In this document: positions 52,856-61,761 of the stretch, piece by piece | Position numbering within the stretch: position 1 is the stretch's first letter | Layout: each line of letters opens with the position of its first letter | From: Bordetella genomosp. 8 | Lineage (GTDB): Bacteria > Pseudomonadota > Gammaproteobacteria > Burkholderiales > Burkholderiaceae_B | Reading direction: 5' to 3' | DNA: 64,000 nucleotides | NCBI RefSeq assembly: GCF_002119685.1 | Contig: NZ_CP021108.1 | Location: 2,976,001-3,040,000, forward strand | Notes under the pieces: model-generated | Told to the model about the DNA's origin: nothing | Database searches by the model: none | Seen by the model: only the letters and a program-made list of their open reading frames with translations | Translations under genes and position numbers: made by a program

Positions 52856-54268
52856 ATGGCGTCGCAACTTTCATGGTCGCCGCACGGTGACGCGCTGGGC
52901 ATTGCCGTGCTCGCGCATCGCGCCGCCGCGAGCGGCCACGCCATACACCTGACCCCGGATGGCTATGCGGGGCCCGACACCCTGGCCGCGGCCGCGCGGC
53001 GGGCGGGCTTGCCCGCCCAGGCCATCCAGGCCGCCGGCGCGGCACCCGGGCCGGCCAAGTCCGGCCTGCGCGTGCCCCGCATCGTGCTGTACTGCGGCGC
53101 GGCCATCGGCTATCCCTATTACGCGTACTACTCGCATTGCCTGTGGAGCCTGGGCCTGCCTTACCGGCGCGCGACCGCGGCCGACATCGCGGGCGGCATG
53201 CTGGAAAGCGCGGACCTCCTGATCCTGCCGGGCGGGTTCGCCACCTGGGGGCTGGACCGCATCGAAAACGAACCGGGCGTCGACCAGGCGATCCGCGCCT
53301 TCCTGGCGCGCGGCGGCGCGGGCATCGGCTCTTGCGGCGGGGCCTATTATTTTTCGCAAGGGCGACCGCACTGGCTGGGCAAGCTCGACGCGAAGCCGCG
53401 CTACACGCATGAATACCTGCTGACCGGCGCCGGCCTGTTGAACGTGCGGCTGCAGGACCCGGCGCTGCGCCGCGACCTGGCCGAAACCATGGAACTGGCT
53501 TACTACCACGGGCCGGTCTATGAACACGGCGAACGGCATGCCCGCACCGGCGGGACCTTCGAAAGCCACATCATGCCGACGCGCCTGTTCATCGACAACC
53601 CGCTGGACGGCGAGCGTTTCGAGCGCGTCATGCGCAATCGCGTGGCGATCCTGACCAGCGATGCGCCGGACGGCCGGGTGGTGGGCTTTTCACCGCATCC
53701 GGAGATGGGCGAATTCCTGCGCAAGGCCATGGCGCTGGACGGCTATGTGCGCCACTACCTGCCGATCCGTGGACGCAAGACCATGGACGAGACCCTGCGC
53801 TTCTATGCGAGGGAAGATTGCCTGAGTTTCAGGCTGGTGCTGAACGCGGCGCTCGCGCTGGGGGCGTTCGAGGCGCGCGAGACCGCCGACGACGAGCCGC
53901 GGGCGGCGCCGGAACGGTCTTTCGCGGAAGACCTGCTGCGCGCGGACGAGGGCTGGCTGGCGGGCATGGAAGACCTGCGGCGCCGCCTGGAACGGGAAGA
54001 GCCCGAACTGGCCGACCTGATGGGCGGCATGCTGGGTGACCTGGCGGCGGAATGGGAGGGCTTGATGGCTTCCTCCGACGTGACGGGACTGTCCGACGAC
54101 GCGCTTGCGGTCGAGCTGGGCCGGGTGCTGGACGACGCGGTCGCGATGATCAAGGGCCCGCCAAGGCGGGCCGTCGAGATGCTGGTCCTGTTGGAATTGC
54201 CCGTGCGCCTGGTGGCCGCCGCGGCGCGTATCGTGCGGTTCGACCGCATCGTCAAGGAGCTGATGTGA
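52856..54268 (+). CDS. Class I glutamine-amidotransferase-like (BPL_N-type) protein in ABC operon
   Basis: A 470-residue cytoplasmic protein. Residues about 72-285 look like the BPL_N / GATase1-like fold: VLYCGAAIGYPYYAYYSH, ILPGGFATWGLD, nucleophile Cys160 in GIGSCGGAYYF, and His281/Glu283 in FSPHPEMG, giving a full Cys-His-Glu triad. Residues about 290-470 are helical, acidic and unfamiliar. It starts six bases after the receptor stop and its TGA overlaps the ATPase GTG start. A hydrolase acting on the imported compound, in the manner of PuuD on gamma-glutamyl amides, is a reasonable guess and no more. Confidence 0.8.
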   Translation: MASQLSWSPHGDALGIAVLAHRAAASGHAIHLTPDGYAGPDTLAAAARRAGLPAQAIQAAGAAPGPAKSGLRVPRIVLYCGAAIGYPYYAYYSHCLWSLGLPYRRATAADIAGGMLESADLLILPGGFATWGLDRIENEPGVDQAIRAFLARGGAGIGSCGGAYYFSQGRPHWLGKLDAKPRYTHEYLLTGAGLLNVRLQDPALRRDLAETMELAYYHGPVYEHGERHARTGGTFESHIMPTRLFIDNPLDGERFERVMRNRVAILTSDAPDGRVVGFSPHPEMGEFLRKAMALDGYVRHYLPIRGRKTMDETLRFYAREDCLSFRLVLNAALALGAFEARETADDEPRAAPERSFAEDLLRADEGWLAGMEDLRRRLEREEPELADLMGGMLGDLAAEWEGLMASSDVTGLSDDALAVELGRVLDDAVAMIKGPPRRAVEMLVLLELPVRLVAAAARIVRFDRIVKELM

Positions 54269-55434
54269 CTGTGGCGGCAAGTTCGGCGGCGGATGCCGGC
54301 TTCCTGGATGTACGTTTCGACGGTGTGGAGAAGCGCTTCGCACAAACGGTGGCATTGCATCGCCTGGACCTGGATATCGAACGCGGCACCTTCTTTTCAT
54401 TGCTGGGGCCCAGCGGTTGCGGCAAGACGACGACGCTGCGGCTGATCGCGGGTTTCGAGCAGCCGACGAGCGGCGACGTGTACATACGCGGCAAGCGCGT
54501 GACCGGCGTGCCGGCCCACAAGCGCAACTTCGGCATGGTGTTCCAGAGTTTCGCGTTGTTCCCGCACCTGACCGTGGCGCAGAACGTGGCGTTCGGCCTG
54601 AAGATGCGGCGGGTCGATACGGCGAGCGTCACGCGGCGCGTGACTGGGGCGCTGGAGCTGGTGGCCTTGGGCGGTTACGGCGAACGCTATCCCCGGCAAT
54701 TGTCCGGCGGGCAGCAGCAACGCGTGGCGTTGGCGCGCGCGATCGTATTCGAGCCGGACGTGCTGTTGCTGGACGAGCCGCTGTCGGCGCTGGACAAGCT
54801 GTTGCGCGAACAGATGCAGGTGGAACTGCGCCAGTTGCAGCGACGCCTGGGCACGACGACCGTGTTCGTGACGCATGACCAGGAAGAAGCCCTGACCATG
54901 TCGGACCGCGTGGCGGTGATGAAAGACGGCCGCATACAGCAGGCGGGGGCGCCGCGCGAGATCTATGAGCGGCCGGCGACGGAGTTCGTGGCGACCTTCC
55001 TGGGCGCCAGCAATATCCTGCGCGGGCAGGTGCGGGATCGCATGGGCGACAAGCTGGTGGTGGGCCTGGGCGGCACGGTGCTGACCGTGGACCCGCCCAC
55101 GGTGAATGGGCGGCCGCAAGGACCGGCGCTGTCCGTGGGCGACGAGATCAAGCTGGCCCTTCGCCCCGAGAAGCTGCGGCTGGATACGCAAGGCAAGCTC
55201 GCCGCGACGCTGAAGGAGGTGGTGTATCGCGGTGCGCAGACGCATCTGTACATGGAGACCGAGGGCGGGCCGATCGCCGCGCACCTGCCGAACAGCAGCG
55301 TGACGCCGATGAACCTGGCGCCGGGCGCCGTGGTGCGCCTGGCCTGGGACGATGCCAGCGTGGTGGCCTTGGCGGCCGCGCACGATGCGCCGGGCCTGGG
55401 TTCGGTCGATGGGGCAGGGGGCGGACAGGCATGA
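54265..55434 (+). CDS. Polyamine-type ABC transporter ATP-binding protein (PotA-like)
   Basis: A 389-residue ATPase. Walker A is GPSGCGKTTT, the Q-loop MVFQSFALFPH, the signature LSGGQQQR, Walker B LLLDEPLSALD and the switch His in FVTHDQEEA. The C-terminal TOBE domain (about residues 285-375, IKLALRPEKLRL) is typical of PotA/AfuC/FbpC ATPases. The GTG start at 54265 overlaps the previous stop (GTGA) with AAGGAG five bases upstream. It pairs with the two permeases downstream. Confidence 0.95.
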   Translation: MTVAASSAADAGFLDVRFDGVEKRFAQTVALHRLDLDIERGTFFSLLGPSGCGKTTTLRLIAGFEQPTSGDVYIRGKRVTGVPAHKRNFGMVFQSFALFPHLTVAQNVAFGLKMRRVDTASVTRRVTGALELVALGGYGERYPRQLSGGQQQRVALARAIVFEPDVLLLDEPLSALDKLLREQMQVELRQLQRRLGTTTVFVTHDQEEALTMSDRVAVMKDGRIQQAGAPREIYERPATEFVATFLGASNILRGQVRDRMGDKLVVGLGGTVLTVDPPTVNGRPQGPALSVGDEIKLALRPEKLRLDTQGKLAATLKEVVYRGAQTHLYMETEGGPIAAHLPNSSVTPMNLAPGAVVRLAWDDASVVALAAAHDAPGLGSVDGAGGGQA

Positions 55435-56357
55435 ACCGCCTCCGTTCTTACGGCATGCCGGGCGGCGACGACGGCCACGGCCGCCCGGTGGCGCGGCGGC
55501 TGGTGCCGCGCGCGGGACTGATGTGGGCGGTCGTCGCGCCGCCGGTATTGCTGCTGCTCGTGTTCTTCGTGCTGCCGCTGGCTTATCTGCTGTTCGTGAG
55601 CTTCATGACGAATTCGCAGGCATCGCTGTACGAGCTGCAGCCGACCCTGCGCAACTACGTCGAGATCGCCACGGATCCGTTCTACCTGCTGATTATCCAG
55701 CGCACGCTGCTCGCCACGGGCGTGGTGCTGCTGGCGTGTCTCCTGCTGGGTTATCCGGTGGCGCTGTACGCGTCGCGCCTGTCGCCGCGCGGCCGCATGG
55801 TGATGCTGTTGTTGATGATGTTCCCGCTGATGGTCAGCAACGTGGTGCGCGCGTACGGCTGGGTCAGCATACTGGGACGTACGGGCATCCTCAGCGTGAC
55901 GCTGCGCGAGACGGGGCTGACCGATCGGCCCATCCAGTTCCTCTATTCGTTCGAGGCCGTGGTCATCGGCTTGCTGACGATACTGCTGCCGTTCATGATC
56001 GTGTCGATCACGAATTCGCTGACGGCGATCGACCAACGTTATACCGAGGCCGCGCAATCGCTGGGCGCGGGCCCTTGGCAGACTTTTTTCCGCGTCACGC
56101 TGCCGCTGTCCAGTCCTGGGGTGACGTCGGGGTTGATGCTGGTGACGTTCCTGATGCTCAGCGCCTATGTGAGCATCGCGCTGCTGGGCGGACCCCGCTT
56201 CAAGCTGCTGGTCAGCCTGGTGTTCGATAGCGCTTCCACGTTTCGCTGGCCGCGGGCGGCGGCATTGTCGTTCGTGCTGCTGTTGATGGCATTGATCATC
56301 GCGGCCGTCATACAGGCGGTGATACGGCCGCAGCGGGTACGGGGGAAGGGAGCATGA
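55431..56357 (+). CDS. Polyamine-type ABC transporter permease (PotB-like)
   Basis: A 308-residue inner-membrane permease with six helices after a basic N-terminal tail. The ATPase-contact loop is AQSLGAGPWQTFFRVTLPLSSPG. MMFPLMVSNVVRAYGW is typical of PotB. ATG 55431 overlaps the ATPase stop by ATGA. Forms the heterodimeric channel with the next gene. Confidence 0.95.
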   Translation: MNRLRSYGMPGGDDGHGRPVARRLVPRAGLMWAVVAPPVLLLLVFFVLPLAYLLFVSFMTNSQASLYELQPTLRNYVEIATDPFYLLIIQRTLLATGVVLLACLLLGYPVALYASRLSPRGRMVMLLLMMFPLMVSNVVRAYGWVSILGRTGILSVTLRETGLTDRPIQFLYSFEAVVIGLLTILLPFMIVSITNSLTAIDQRYTEAAQSLGAGPWQTFFRVTLPLSSPGVTSGLMLVTFLMLSAYVSIALLGGPRFKLLVSLVFDSASTFRWPRAAALSFVLLLMALIIAAVIQAVIRPQRVRGKGA

Positions 56358-57142
56358 GCGTGGGCCGTTTCCTGTTGCGCCTGGTGACCGGGATCGCGCT
56401 GGTGCTCATCCTGGGCCCGATCCTGGTGATTCTGCTTTTCGCCTTCAGTTCGGCGGACTCGCTGGTTTTTCCGCCACCGGGATTCTCGCTGCGCTGGTTC
56501 GAGGCGTTTTTCACCATACCCGAGATGCGGCAGGCTTTCGTGTTGAGCCTGTGGCTGGCATTCGTTTCCGCCACCTTGGCCGGGCTGCTGGGCATGCTGG
56601 CCGCCGTCTACGCGTCACGGCGCAGCGGTTGGCTGGCCAACGTGCTGCAAATGCTGTTCATGGCGCCGCTGGTGTTTCCGACCATCATCCTGGGCCTGGC
56701 GCTCCTGCTGCTGTATCGGACGATGGGCGTCTCGATATTGCCCGGCTTGCTGATCGCCCACGTCGTGGTGTGCCTGCCTTACGCGTTTCGCACCATCGTG
56801 GCGGCATTGCAATCGTTCGACACCGCGCTGGAGGAAGCAGGGCAGAGCCTGGGGGCAGGGCCGGTGAAGTCGTTCCTGCTGATCACCATGCCCATCATCT
56901 GGCCCGCGCTGCTGTCGGGGTGGTTGTTCGCGTTCATCGTGTCGTTCGGCGAACTGAATGCCGCGCTGTTCCTGACGGGGCCGGGTATCGTCACCTTGCC
57001 GATCGAGATATTCAGCTACCTGCAGTTCCAGGGCAGCCAACTAGTGGTGGCCGCGGCGTCCGCATTGCAGGTGTTGATGATCGTCTTGATCCTGGTGCTG
57101 GCCGAACGCATCGTGGGCGCGCGCCGTATCGTGGAGCGGTAA
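56354..57142 (+). CDS. Polyamine-type ABC transporter permease (PotC-like)
   Basis: A 262-residue permease, the second channel subunit. Six helices; the loop GQSLGAGPVKSFLLITMPIIWP contacts the ATPase. PPPGFSLRWFEAFF near the N-terminus is characteristic of PotC-type permeases. It overlaps the PotB-like stop by ATGA and ends the operon, with a strong hairpin 12 bases downstream. Confidence 0.95.
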   Translation: MSVGRFLLRLVTGIALVLILGPILVILLFAFSSADSLVFPPPGFSLRWFEAFFTIPEMRQAFVLSLWLAFVSATLAGLLGMLAAVYASRRSGWLANVLQMLFMAPLVFPTIILGLALLLLYRTMGVSILPGLLIAHVVVCLPYAFRTIVAALQSFDTALEEAGQSLGAGPVKSFLLITMPIIWPALLSGWLFAFIVSFGELNAALFLTGPGIVTLPIEIFSYLQFQGSQLVVAAASALQVLMIVLILVLAERIVGARRIVER

Positions 57143-57153
57143 CGGGGAGGTGC

Positions 57154-57180
57154 CACGGGCCGGGTGGGTCGCGGCCCGTG
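57154..57180. terminator. Terminator hairpin at end of ABC operon
   Basis: CACGGGCCG (57154-57162), 9-base loop, CGGCCCGTG (57172-57180): a perfect nine-pair GC-rich stem between the convergent permease and ketopantoate-reductase-like genes. It could act in both directions; no T-run. Confidence 0.55.
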
Positions 57181-57196
57181 ATACCGCAACCCCGGC

Positions 57197-57918
57197 TCAA
57201 GCCCACAGGGCCAGCAGTCTTTCGACGGCGGTCATATCGCGCCCCTCGTCGCGGCCGCGGACGATGCAGCCCGCCATCAGCTGCTTGTCGGCTGTTTTCA
57301 CCCGATCGCCGTGCTGGTAGGCATTGAATCCCTGCCAGTCCAGCGGCAGCGCCGCCTGCTCTATGTGCTTCCACATGGCGAGCAGACGTCACTCAGGTGG
57401 CGCATCGCGAAGTCCGACCGCGCGAGCAGGGCAGGGTCCGTCGGCGCGTGCAATGGCAACGCCACGTCCGATATCTCGTGGCAGAGCAAGCCCAATCGCC
57501 CGCTCAACACGCGATCCTCAGGCAGGCCGCTTGCGGCGATGGCGAGCTCTCGCAGCCCGATCCCGATGCTGCCGACGATAAGCACCGTGTCGCGTTGGCG
57601 GATGGCCTGTCCGATTCGCGTCAGCAGGATGCGGCCCTGGTCGCCGGAAAGCGACGCGCCGTCCATCGCAAGGATCACGAAGTCGTAATCCGCTTTCGCC
57701 AAGTCCAGCGGGTCGGTGAGCACGCCGAACCCGCCGAAGTCGTGAATCGCGCCGTCGTCATAGGAGTACAGGCTGTAGGCCCGCGGCATCTTCGCGGACC
57801 TCGCGGGGCGAACGACGAAATCGACGCCGACCGACGGGTGGAAAAGGTGGTAGCCGGTCATGACACCCATGGCGCCAGCACCGACGATGGCAACACGGTG
57901 CGTTCGATTGTCAGTCAT
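57197..57918 (-). pseudogene. Ketopantoate reductase-like (PanE/ApbA) gene, frameshifted
   Basis: The first frame gives 185 residues with the PanE/ApbA NAD(P)-binding start (VAIVGAGAMGVMTGYHLF) and stops at 57361. After a one-base shift in about 57370-57392, a second frame continues in the same style (MWKHIEQAALPLDWQGF, then KTADKQLMAGCIV) to a stop at 57197. The joined product would be about 240 residues, still shorter than PanE (about 300). It is either a real pseudogene or a sequencing error. It follows the SDR gene by three bases on the same strand. Confidence 0.7.
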
Positions 57919-57921
57919 CGT

Positions 57922-59001
57922 TCAAACCTTGGTACGTATGGATAGGCTGTCCGAAACGCCTCCCAGGCGGCTCAATAGCCCAAGCCGCAAGAGACTTTCA
58001 GCGGTAGCGATGATAGCGTCCTCACGCGAACGGGGCGCCCAACCGAGCAGGCGTATGGCTTTCTCGCTGGTGGCGTTCAGCACCAGGCCCAGCAGGGGCA
58101 CGGCTCCGCGCAAGGCGGGATCCCGGAGCGCGCCCAGCCGCACGATCGCATTGGGGATGGCGGTCGTTTTCACTTTGGCCGCAGCCGCTCCCATCCGCGC
58201 TTTCAATAGCGCGGCCACTTCCGTCAGCCACATGCTTTCGCCGGCGATGGCCAGGAATCGTTCGCCATTCGCGGCATCATGCTTCATCGCGCGCAGGTGC
58301 AGGTCGGCGACATCGCGGACATCGACGAATCCGGAGTTCAGTTTCGGCTGTCCGGCCTGGCCTTCCAGGATCCGCTTGATCAAGCGGATGGAATGCGAAT
58401 AGTCGGGCCCGAGGACGGGTCCCAGCACCGTGACGGGGTTGACGACCGACAACTCCATTCCTCCCCCTTCGCGGGCGACAAAGTCCCAGGCGGCCCGCTC
58501 CGCGAGCGTCTTGGACTTCTGATATGGCCAGATATTCCTGCTGGTCAGGTCGCTCCAGTCGGATTCGTTGTAGGGCCGGCTCATCTGGCCATGGCCGGCG
58601 CAGATCGCGCCCAAGGCCGACGTCAGGACGACGCGCCTGACCCCGGCGTCACGCGCGGCACGCAAGACCCGCAGATTGCCATCGACCGCGGGCCTGATCC
58701 AATCCGCTTCGCTGGCGTGAGCGCCAGTCGGTGTGGGTGAAGCGCCGTGCATCACGTAAGTGCAGCCTGCCGCGGCCCGGGCCCAGCCTTCGTCGGCCTC
58801 CAGGTCCGCGGCGACGAAGGACAGCATGTCCGTCGCGTCCACGCCACCGGTCCTGAGGTTCTGTCGCACTTCGGCTTCACGCGCCATCGATCGCACGGTG
58901 GTTCGTACGCGATAACCCTGCCCGAGTAGCGCCAGTATGCAATGTTGCGCGATGAATCCACTTCCTCCGGTGACGAGGACCTGGGTTGGTGCACTGCTCA
59001 T
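57922..59001 (-). CDS. NAD(P)-dependent extended SDR (epimerase/aldehyde reductase type)
   Basis: A 359-residue extended short-chain dehydrogenase. The cofactor motif is TGGSGFIAQH, and the active-site Tyr/Lys are in WPYQKSKTLAE with a Ser region VLTSALGAI. The pattern (MHGASPTP, SGFVDVRDVADLH) fits the dihydroflavonol/aldehyde reductase-like group, which reduces varied aldehydes or ketones. It is divergent from the AraC regulator, which may control it. Confidence 0.93.
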   Translation of the reverse strand: MSSAPTQVLVTGGSGFIAQHCILALLGQGYRVRTTVRSMAREAEVRQNLRTGGVDATDMLSFVAADLEADEGWARAAAGCTYVMHGASPTPTGAHASEADWIRPAVDGNLRVLRAARDAGVRRVVLTSALGAICAGHGQMSRPYNESDWSDLTSRNIWPYQKSKTLAERAAWDFVAREGGGMELSVVNPVTVLGPVLGPDYSHSIRLIKRILEGQAGQPKLNSGFVDVRDVADLHLRAMKHDAANGERFLAIAGESMWLTEVAALLKARMGAAAAKVKTTAIPNAIVRLGALRDPALRGAVPLLGLVLNATSEKAIRLLGWAPRSREDAIIATAESLLRLGLLSRLGGVSDSLSIRTKV

Positions 59002-59109
59002 TATCCGATTCCAAAAAGACCCCTCAACGGGGCGTGGGACGTAGATTAGGCAGGACCAGCCGAATTGTTAATGCTTTATAGTGCGCCATACTTGCGCGAT
59101 CGTACGAAG

Positions 59110-60042
59110 ATGACTGCCGATCCCTTTTCCGACATCCTCAAATTCACGAAGGCTGTTTCCTTGGTCACCGGAGGATTCACTGCGGGCGGGCCGTGGGCCA
59201 TCCGCTTTCCGCCGCCCGACAAGATCAAGTTCTTCGCGGTAGTGAAGGGCGGTTGCTGGGCCAGCATCGACGGCGAGGGTGCGCCGATTCGATTCGAGAC
59301 CGGCGACGTGGGCCTGCTGACGGCGAAGCGCGCTTTCGTACTATCCAGCGATCCCGAACTCGCTCCCATCGATGCAATGAGCGTGTTTTCAGGTGCTGGT
59401 ACGGCCGCGCCGGCCTTGGGCGACGGCAAGGACTTCGCCCATATCGGCGGCCACGTCCTGCTCGACCCCACGAGTGGCCGCCTGCTGGCCGATGCGCTGC
59501 CGCCATGGCTGCACGTGCAGGCAAGTTCCCCTCAGGCATCGAATTTCCGGTGGTTGCTCGAACGGCTGGTGGAGGAGGGCGCGGACAGTTTGCCGGGGGC
59601 AAAACTCGTATCGGAGCAACTCTCGCAGCTTTTGTTCATCCAGATCCTGCGAGCGCACTTGAAAACCTCGGGCTCCATGCCTGCCGGATGGTTGCGGACC
59701 TTGGCCGATCCGCGCCTGGCGCCCGCGCTTCATCTCATGCATGGAGCGCCCGCGCGCGCATGGCGCCTGGAAGAACTCGCACACGCGTGCGCGATGTCGA
59801 GGACCACCTTCGCGGCCAACTTCAAGGCTCGTTCGGGGCAGACGCCGCTGGCCTATCTTGCCGAATGGCGGATGCGCCTGGCCCGGCGCAGCCTGCAAGA
59901 GGAAAACATGCCGGTCTCCGTCGTGGCGGATCTGCTGGGCTACACGTCGGAGAGTGCGTTCAGCAACGCCTTCAAGCGCATGACGGGCCAGTCTCCCACG
60001 TCATACCGGAAGATTTCGCGGGTGACGGCCGGCCAAGGCTGA
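59110..60042 (+). CDS. AraC-family transcriptional regulator (cupin N-terminal)
   Basis: A 310-residue regulator. The N-terminal cupin-type domain (AraC_binding/cupin_6: AVVKGGCWASIDGEGAPIRFETGDVGLL) is followed by the C-terminal double HTH (LEELAHACAMSRTTFAANFKARSG ... VSVVADLLGYTSESAFSNAFKRMTG). ATG 59110 (MTADPFSD) is the usual start of this type; ATG 59071 is also possible. It is divergent from the SDR/PanE-like pair and upstream of an SDR, peroxiredoxin and quinone reductase, a redox-stress or aldehyde group. Confidence 0.93.
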   Translation: MTADPFSDILKFTKAVSLVTGGFTAGGPWAIRFPPPDKIKFFAVVKGGCWASIDGEGAPIRFETGDVGLLTAKRAFVLSSDPELAPIDAMSVFSGAGTAAPALGDGKDFAHIGGHVLLDPTSGRLLADALPPWLHVQASSPQASNFRWLLERLVEEGADSLPGAKLVSEQLSQLLFIQILRAHLKTSGSMPAGWLRTLADPRLAPALHLMHGAPARAWRLEELAHACAMSRTTFAANFKARSGQTPLAYLAEWRMRLARRSLQEENMPVSVVADLLGYTSESAFSNAFKRMTGQSPTSYRKISRVTAGQG

Positions 60043-60144
60043 ACGCTTTGGTACGGCCAGATCGCTGGCTATTCCTGCCGAGCATAGGCGTCATTCCCGC
60101 CCGGGTCTATTGCGCCCGACCGCTACTCCTTAGGATTCTCGGCG

Positions 60145-60157
60145 ACGGTTAGACCGT
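60145..60157. promoter_or_regulatory. Short palindrome before SDR gene
   Basis: ACGGT-TAG-ACCGT, a perfect 5-bp-arm inverted repeat, lies 24 bases before ATG 60181 in the 138-base gap after the AraC gene. An AGGAGG ribosome site (60170-60175) follows. It may be an operator for one of the neighbouring regulators. No gene is seen in the gap. Confidence 0.35.
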
Positions 60158-60180
60158 TTCAATCGGAACAGGAGGGCAGC

Positions 60181-60987
60181 ATGGTGATTTCTGGTCGACG
60201 TACCCTGATCACGGGCGGAACCAGCGGCATAGGCTTGGCAACAGCGCGTGCGCTGGGCCTGGCAGGGGCACGAGTCTTCATCTCCGGCAGGCGCGAGGCA
60301 AACCTGTCCGATGCGCTGGCGTCGTTGCGGGCCGAGGGCATCCGGGCCGAGGGCATCGCCGCCGACGTGACGTCGGACGAGCAGCGTGCAGCGATGCTTG
60401 CGGCAGCAGTCGACTCCATGCAGGGCCTGGACATCCTGGTCAATAACGCGGGGGGTGTGCGTGCCGGACGCCTGGAACTCACGGAAGAAAAAGACATCCG
60501 CGCCATGGTGGAGGTGAACCTCATTGCTCCGATACTGTTGACGCGCGCCGCGTTGCCCCTTCTACGCGCCAGCGGCGACGGACTCGTCGTCAACGTGGCC
60601 TCCGGTATTGCGTTGGTCGGCATGCCGTTCTACACCACCTATGCCGGCGTCAAGGCGGGTATCTCCCATTTCGGCGAAGCGCTGCGACGCGAACTCAAGG
60701 GAGAGGGCGTGCACGTGCTTACCGTCTACCCGGGAGCCACCGAGACGCCCATGATGTCGAGTTCGCGGGCCGGCCCGGCGCAAGGTTTCGTCCGCGAATC
60801 CGCCGCCGACGTCGCGCAGGCCATCGTCGGCGGAATCGAAGAGGGCGCCTATCAGGTCATTCGAGGTGGCGAGGCGCGAGCGCAGATGATCCGGATGAAC
60901 CGCGAAGATCCGGCGGCGCTGGACGAGAAGTTCCAGGGCATGAAGTCAGTGCTGGACGATGCGGTCAAGGACCACTCGACCTTCTGA
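60181..60987 (+). CDS. Classical SDR oxidoreductase
   Basis: A 268-residue short-chain dehydrogenase. The NAD(P) motif is TGGTSGIG, with NNAGG, catalytic Ser in NVASGIALVG and Tyr/Lys in YAGVK. The sequence continues with DltE-like features (PGATETPMM), common in uncharacterised reductases. A strong AGGAGG precedes ATG 60181. It is the first gene of a plus-strand series with the peroxiredoxin 23 bases later. Confidence 0.94.
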   Translation: MVISGRRTLITGGTSGIGLATARALGLAGARVFISGRREANLSDALASLRAEGIRAEGIAADVTSDEQRAAMLAAAVDSMQGLDILVNNAGGVRAGRLELTEEKDIRAMVEVNLIAPILLTRAALPLLRASGDGLVVNVASGIALVGMPFYTTYAGVKAGISHFGEALRRELKGEGVHVLTVYPGATETPMMSSSRAGPAQGFVRESAADVAQAIVGGIEEGAYQVIRGGEARAQMIRMNREDPAALDEKFQGMKSVLDDAVKDHSTF

Positions 60988-61010
60988 ACCCACACCACTG
61001 GATAAGCACC

Positions 61011-61685
61011 ATGTCCCTGCAAGACAAGCTCGATGCGTTCAGAGCGGATTTCAAGGCAGGCAAGCCTCCCTACAATGCGTCGCCGGAAATCCATCCCATC
61101 ATGGAGCGTGCCACCGCCGAACTGATCGCCAGCGGCCAGGCCGGCCGCGCGGTGAAGTCCGGCGATACGGCCCCCGCGTTCACACTGCGGGACCAGGATG
61201 GCAAGGAAGTGTCGTCCGCCGTGCTGTTGCGTCAAGGTCCATTGGTTATCAGCTTCTACCGCGGCGTCTGGTGCCCGTACTGCAACATCGAACTGCAGGC
61301 GCTGAACGAGGCGCTGCCGCAGATCCGGCAGCTTGGCGGCAACCTATTGGCCATATCGCCTCAGACCGCGGCAAACAGCCGCAAGTCCGTTCGTATCAAC
61401 GACCTGGATTTCCCCGTGCTGCACGACGCCAACGGCGATACCGCCGCGGCCTTCGGGCTGCGGTTCCGCATGCCCGACTACCTGGTGGACGTGTACAAGG
61501 CGCGCAAGAACGATTTGCCGGCCTTCAACAACGATCCTTCCTGGACGCTGCCGATGCCGGCGCGCTACGTAATTGGTCAGGACGGCGTCGTCCTTTATTC
61601 TGAGATCAATCCCGACTACACGCGGCGTCCGGATCCATCGGACATGATGCCAGTGCTGGAAAAGGCCGCACGCGCCCGCCGATGA
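61011..61685 (+). CDS. Peroxiredoxin-like protein (AhpC/TSA family)
   Basis: A 224-residue thioredoxin-fold peroxidase. The redox motif is VWCPYC with Cys88 and Cys91, preceded by the family strand PLVISFYRG. The Cys-Pro-Tyr-Cys pair, like a thioredoxin site, is typical of the AhpC/TSA 2 subgroup, which reduces peroxides. An N-terminal helical extension of about 50 residues is present. Together with the SDR and quinone reductase it suggests detoxification of peroxides and aldehydes. Confidence 0.93.
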   Translation: MSLQDKLDAFRADFKAGKPPYNASPEIHPIMERATAELIASGQAGRAVKSGDTAPAFTLRDQDGKEVSSAVLLRQGPLVISFYRGVWCPYCNIELQALNEALPQIRQLGGNLLAISPQTAANSRKSVRINDLDFPVLHDANGDTAAAFGLRFRMPDYLVDVYKARKNDLPAFNNDPSWTLPMPARYVIGQDGVVLYSEINPDYTRRPDPSDMMPVLEKAARARR

Positions 61686-61761
61686 TCCTGCCTGCCCCTG
61701 GCTTGTCTAAACCGGGCGCCCGCATCACACTGTCCTGATTTCGAGGAATCTGGAGGCAGCG

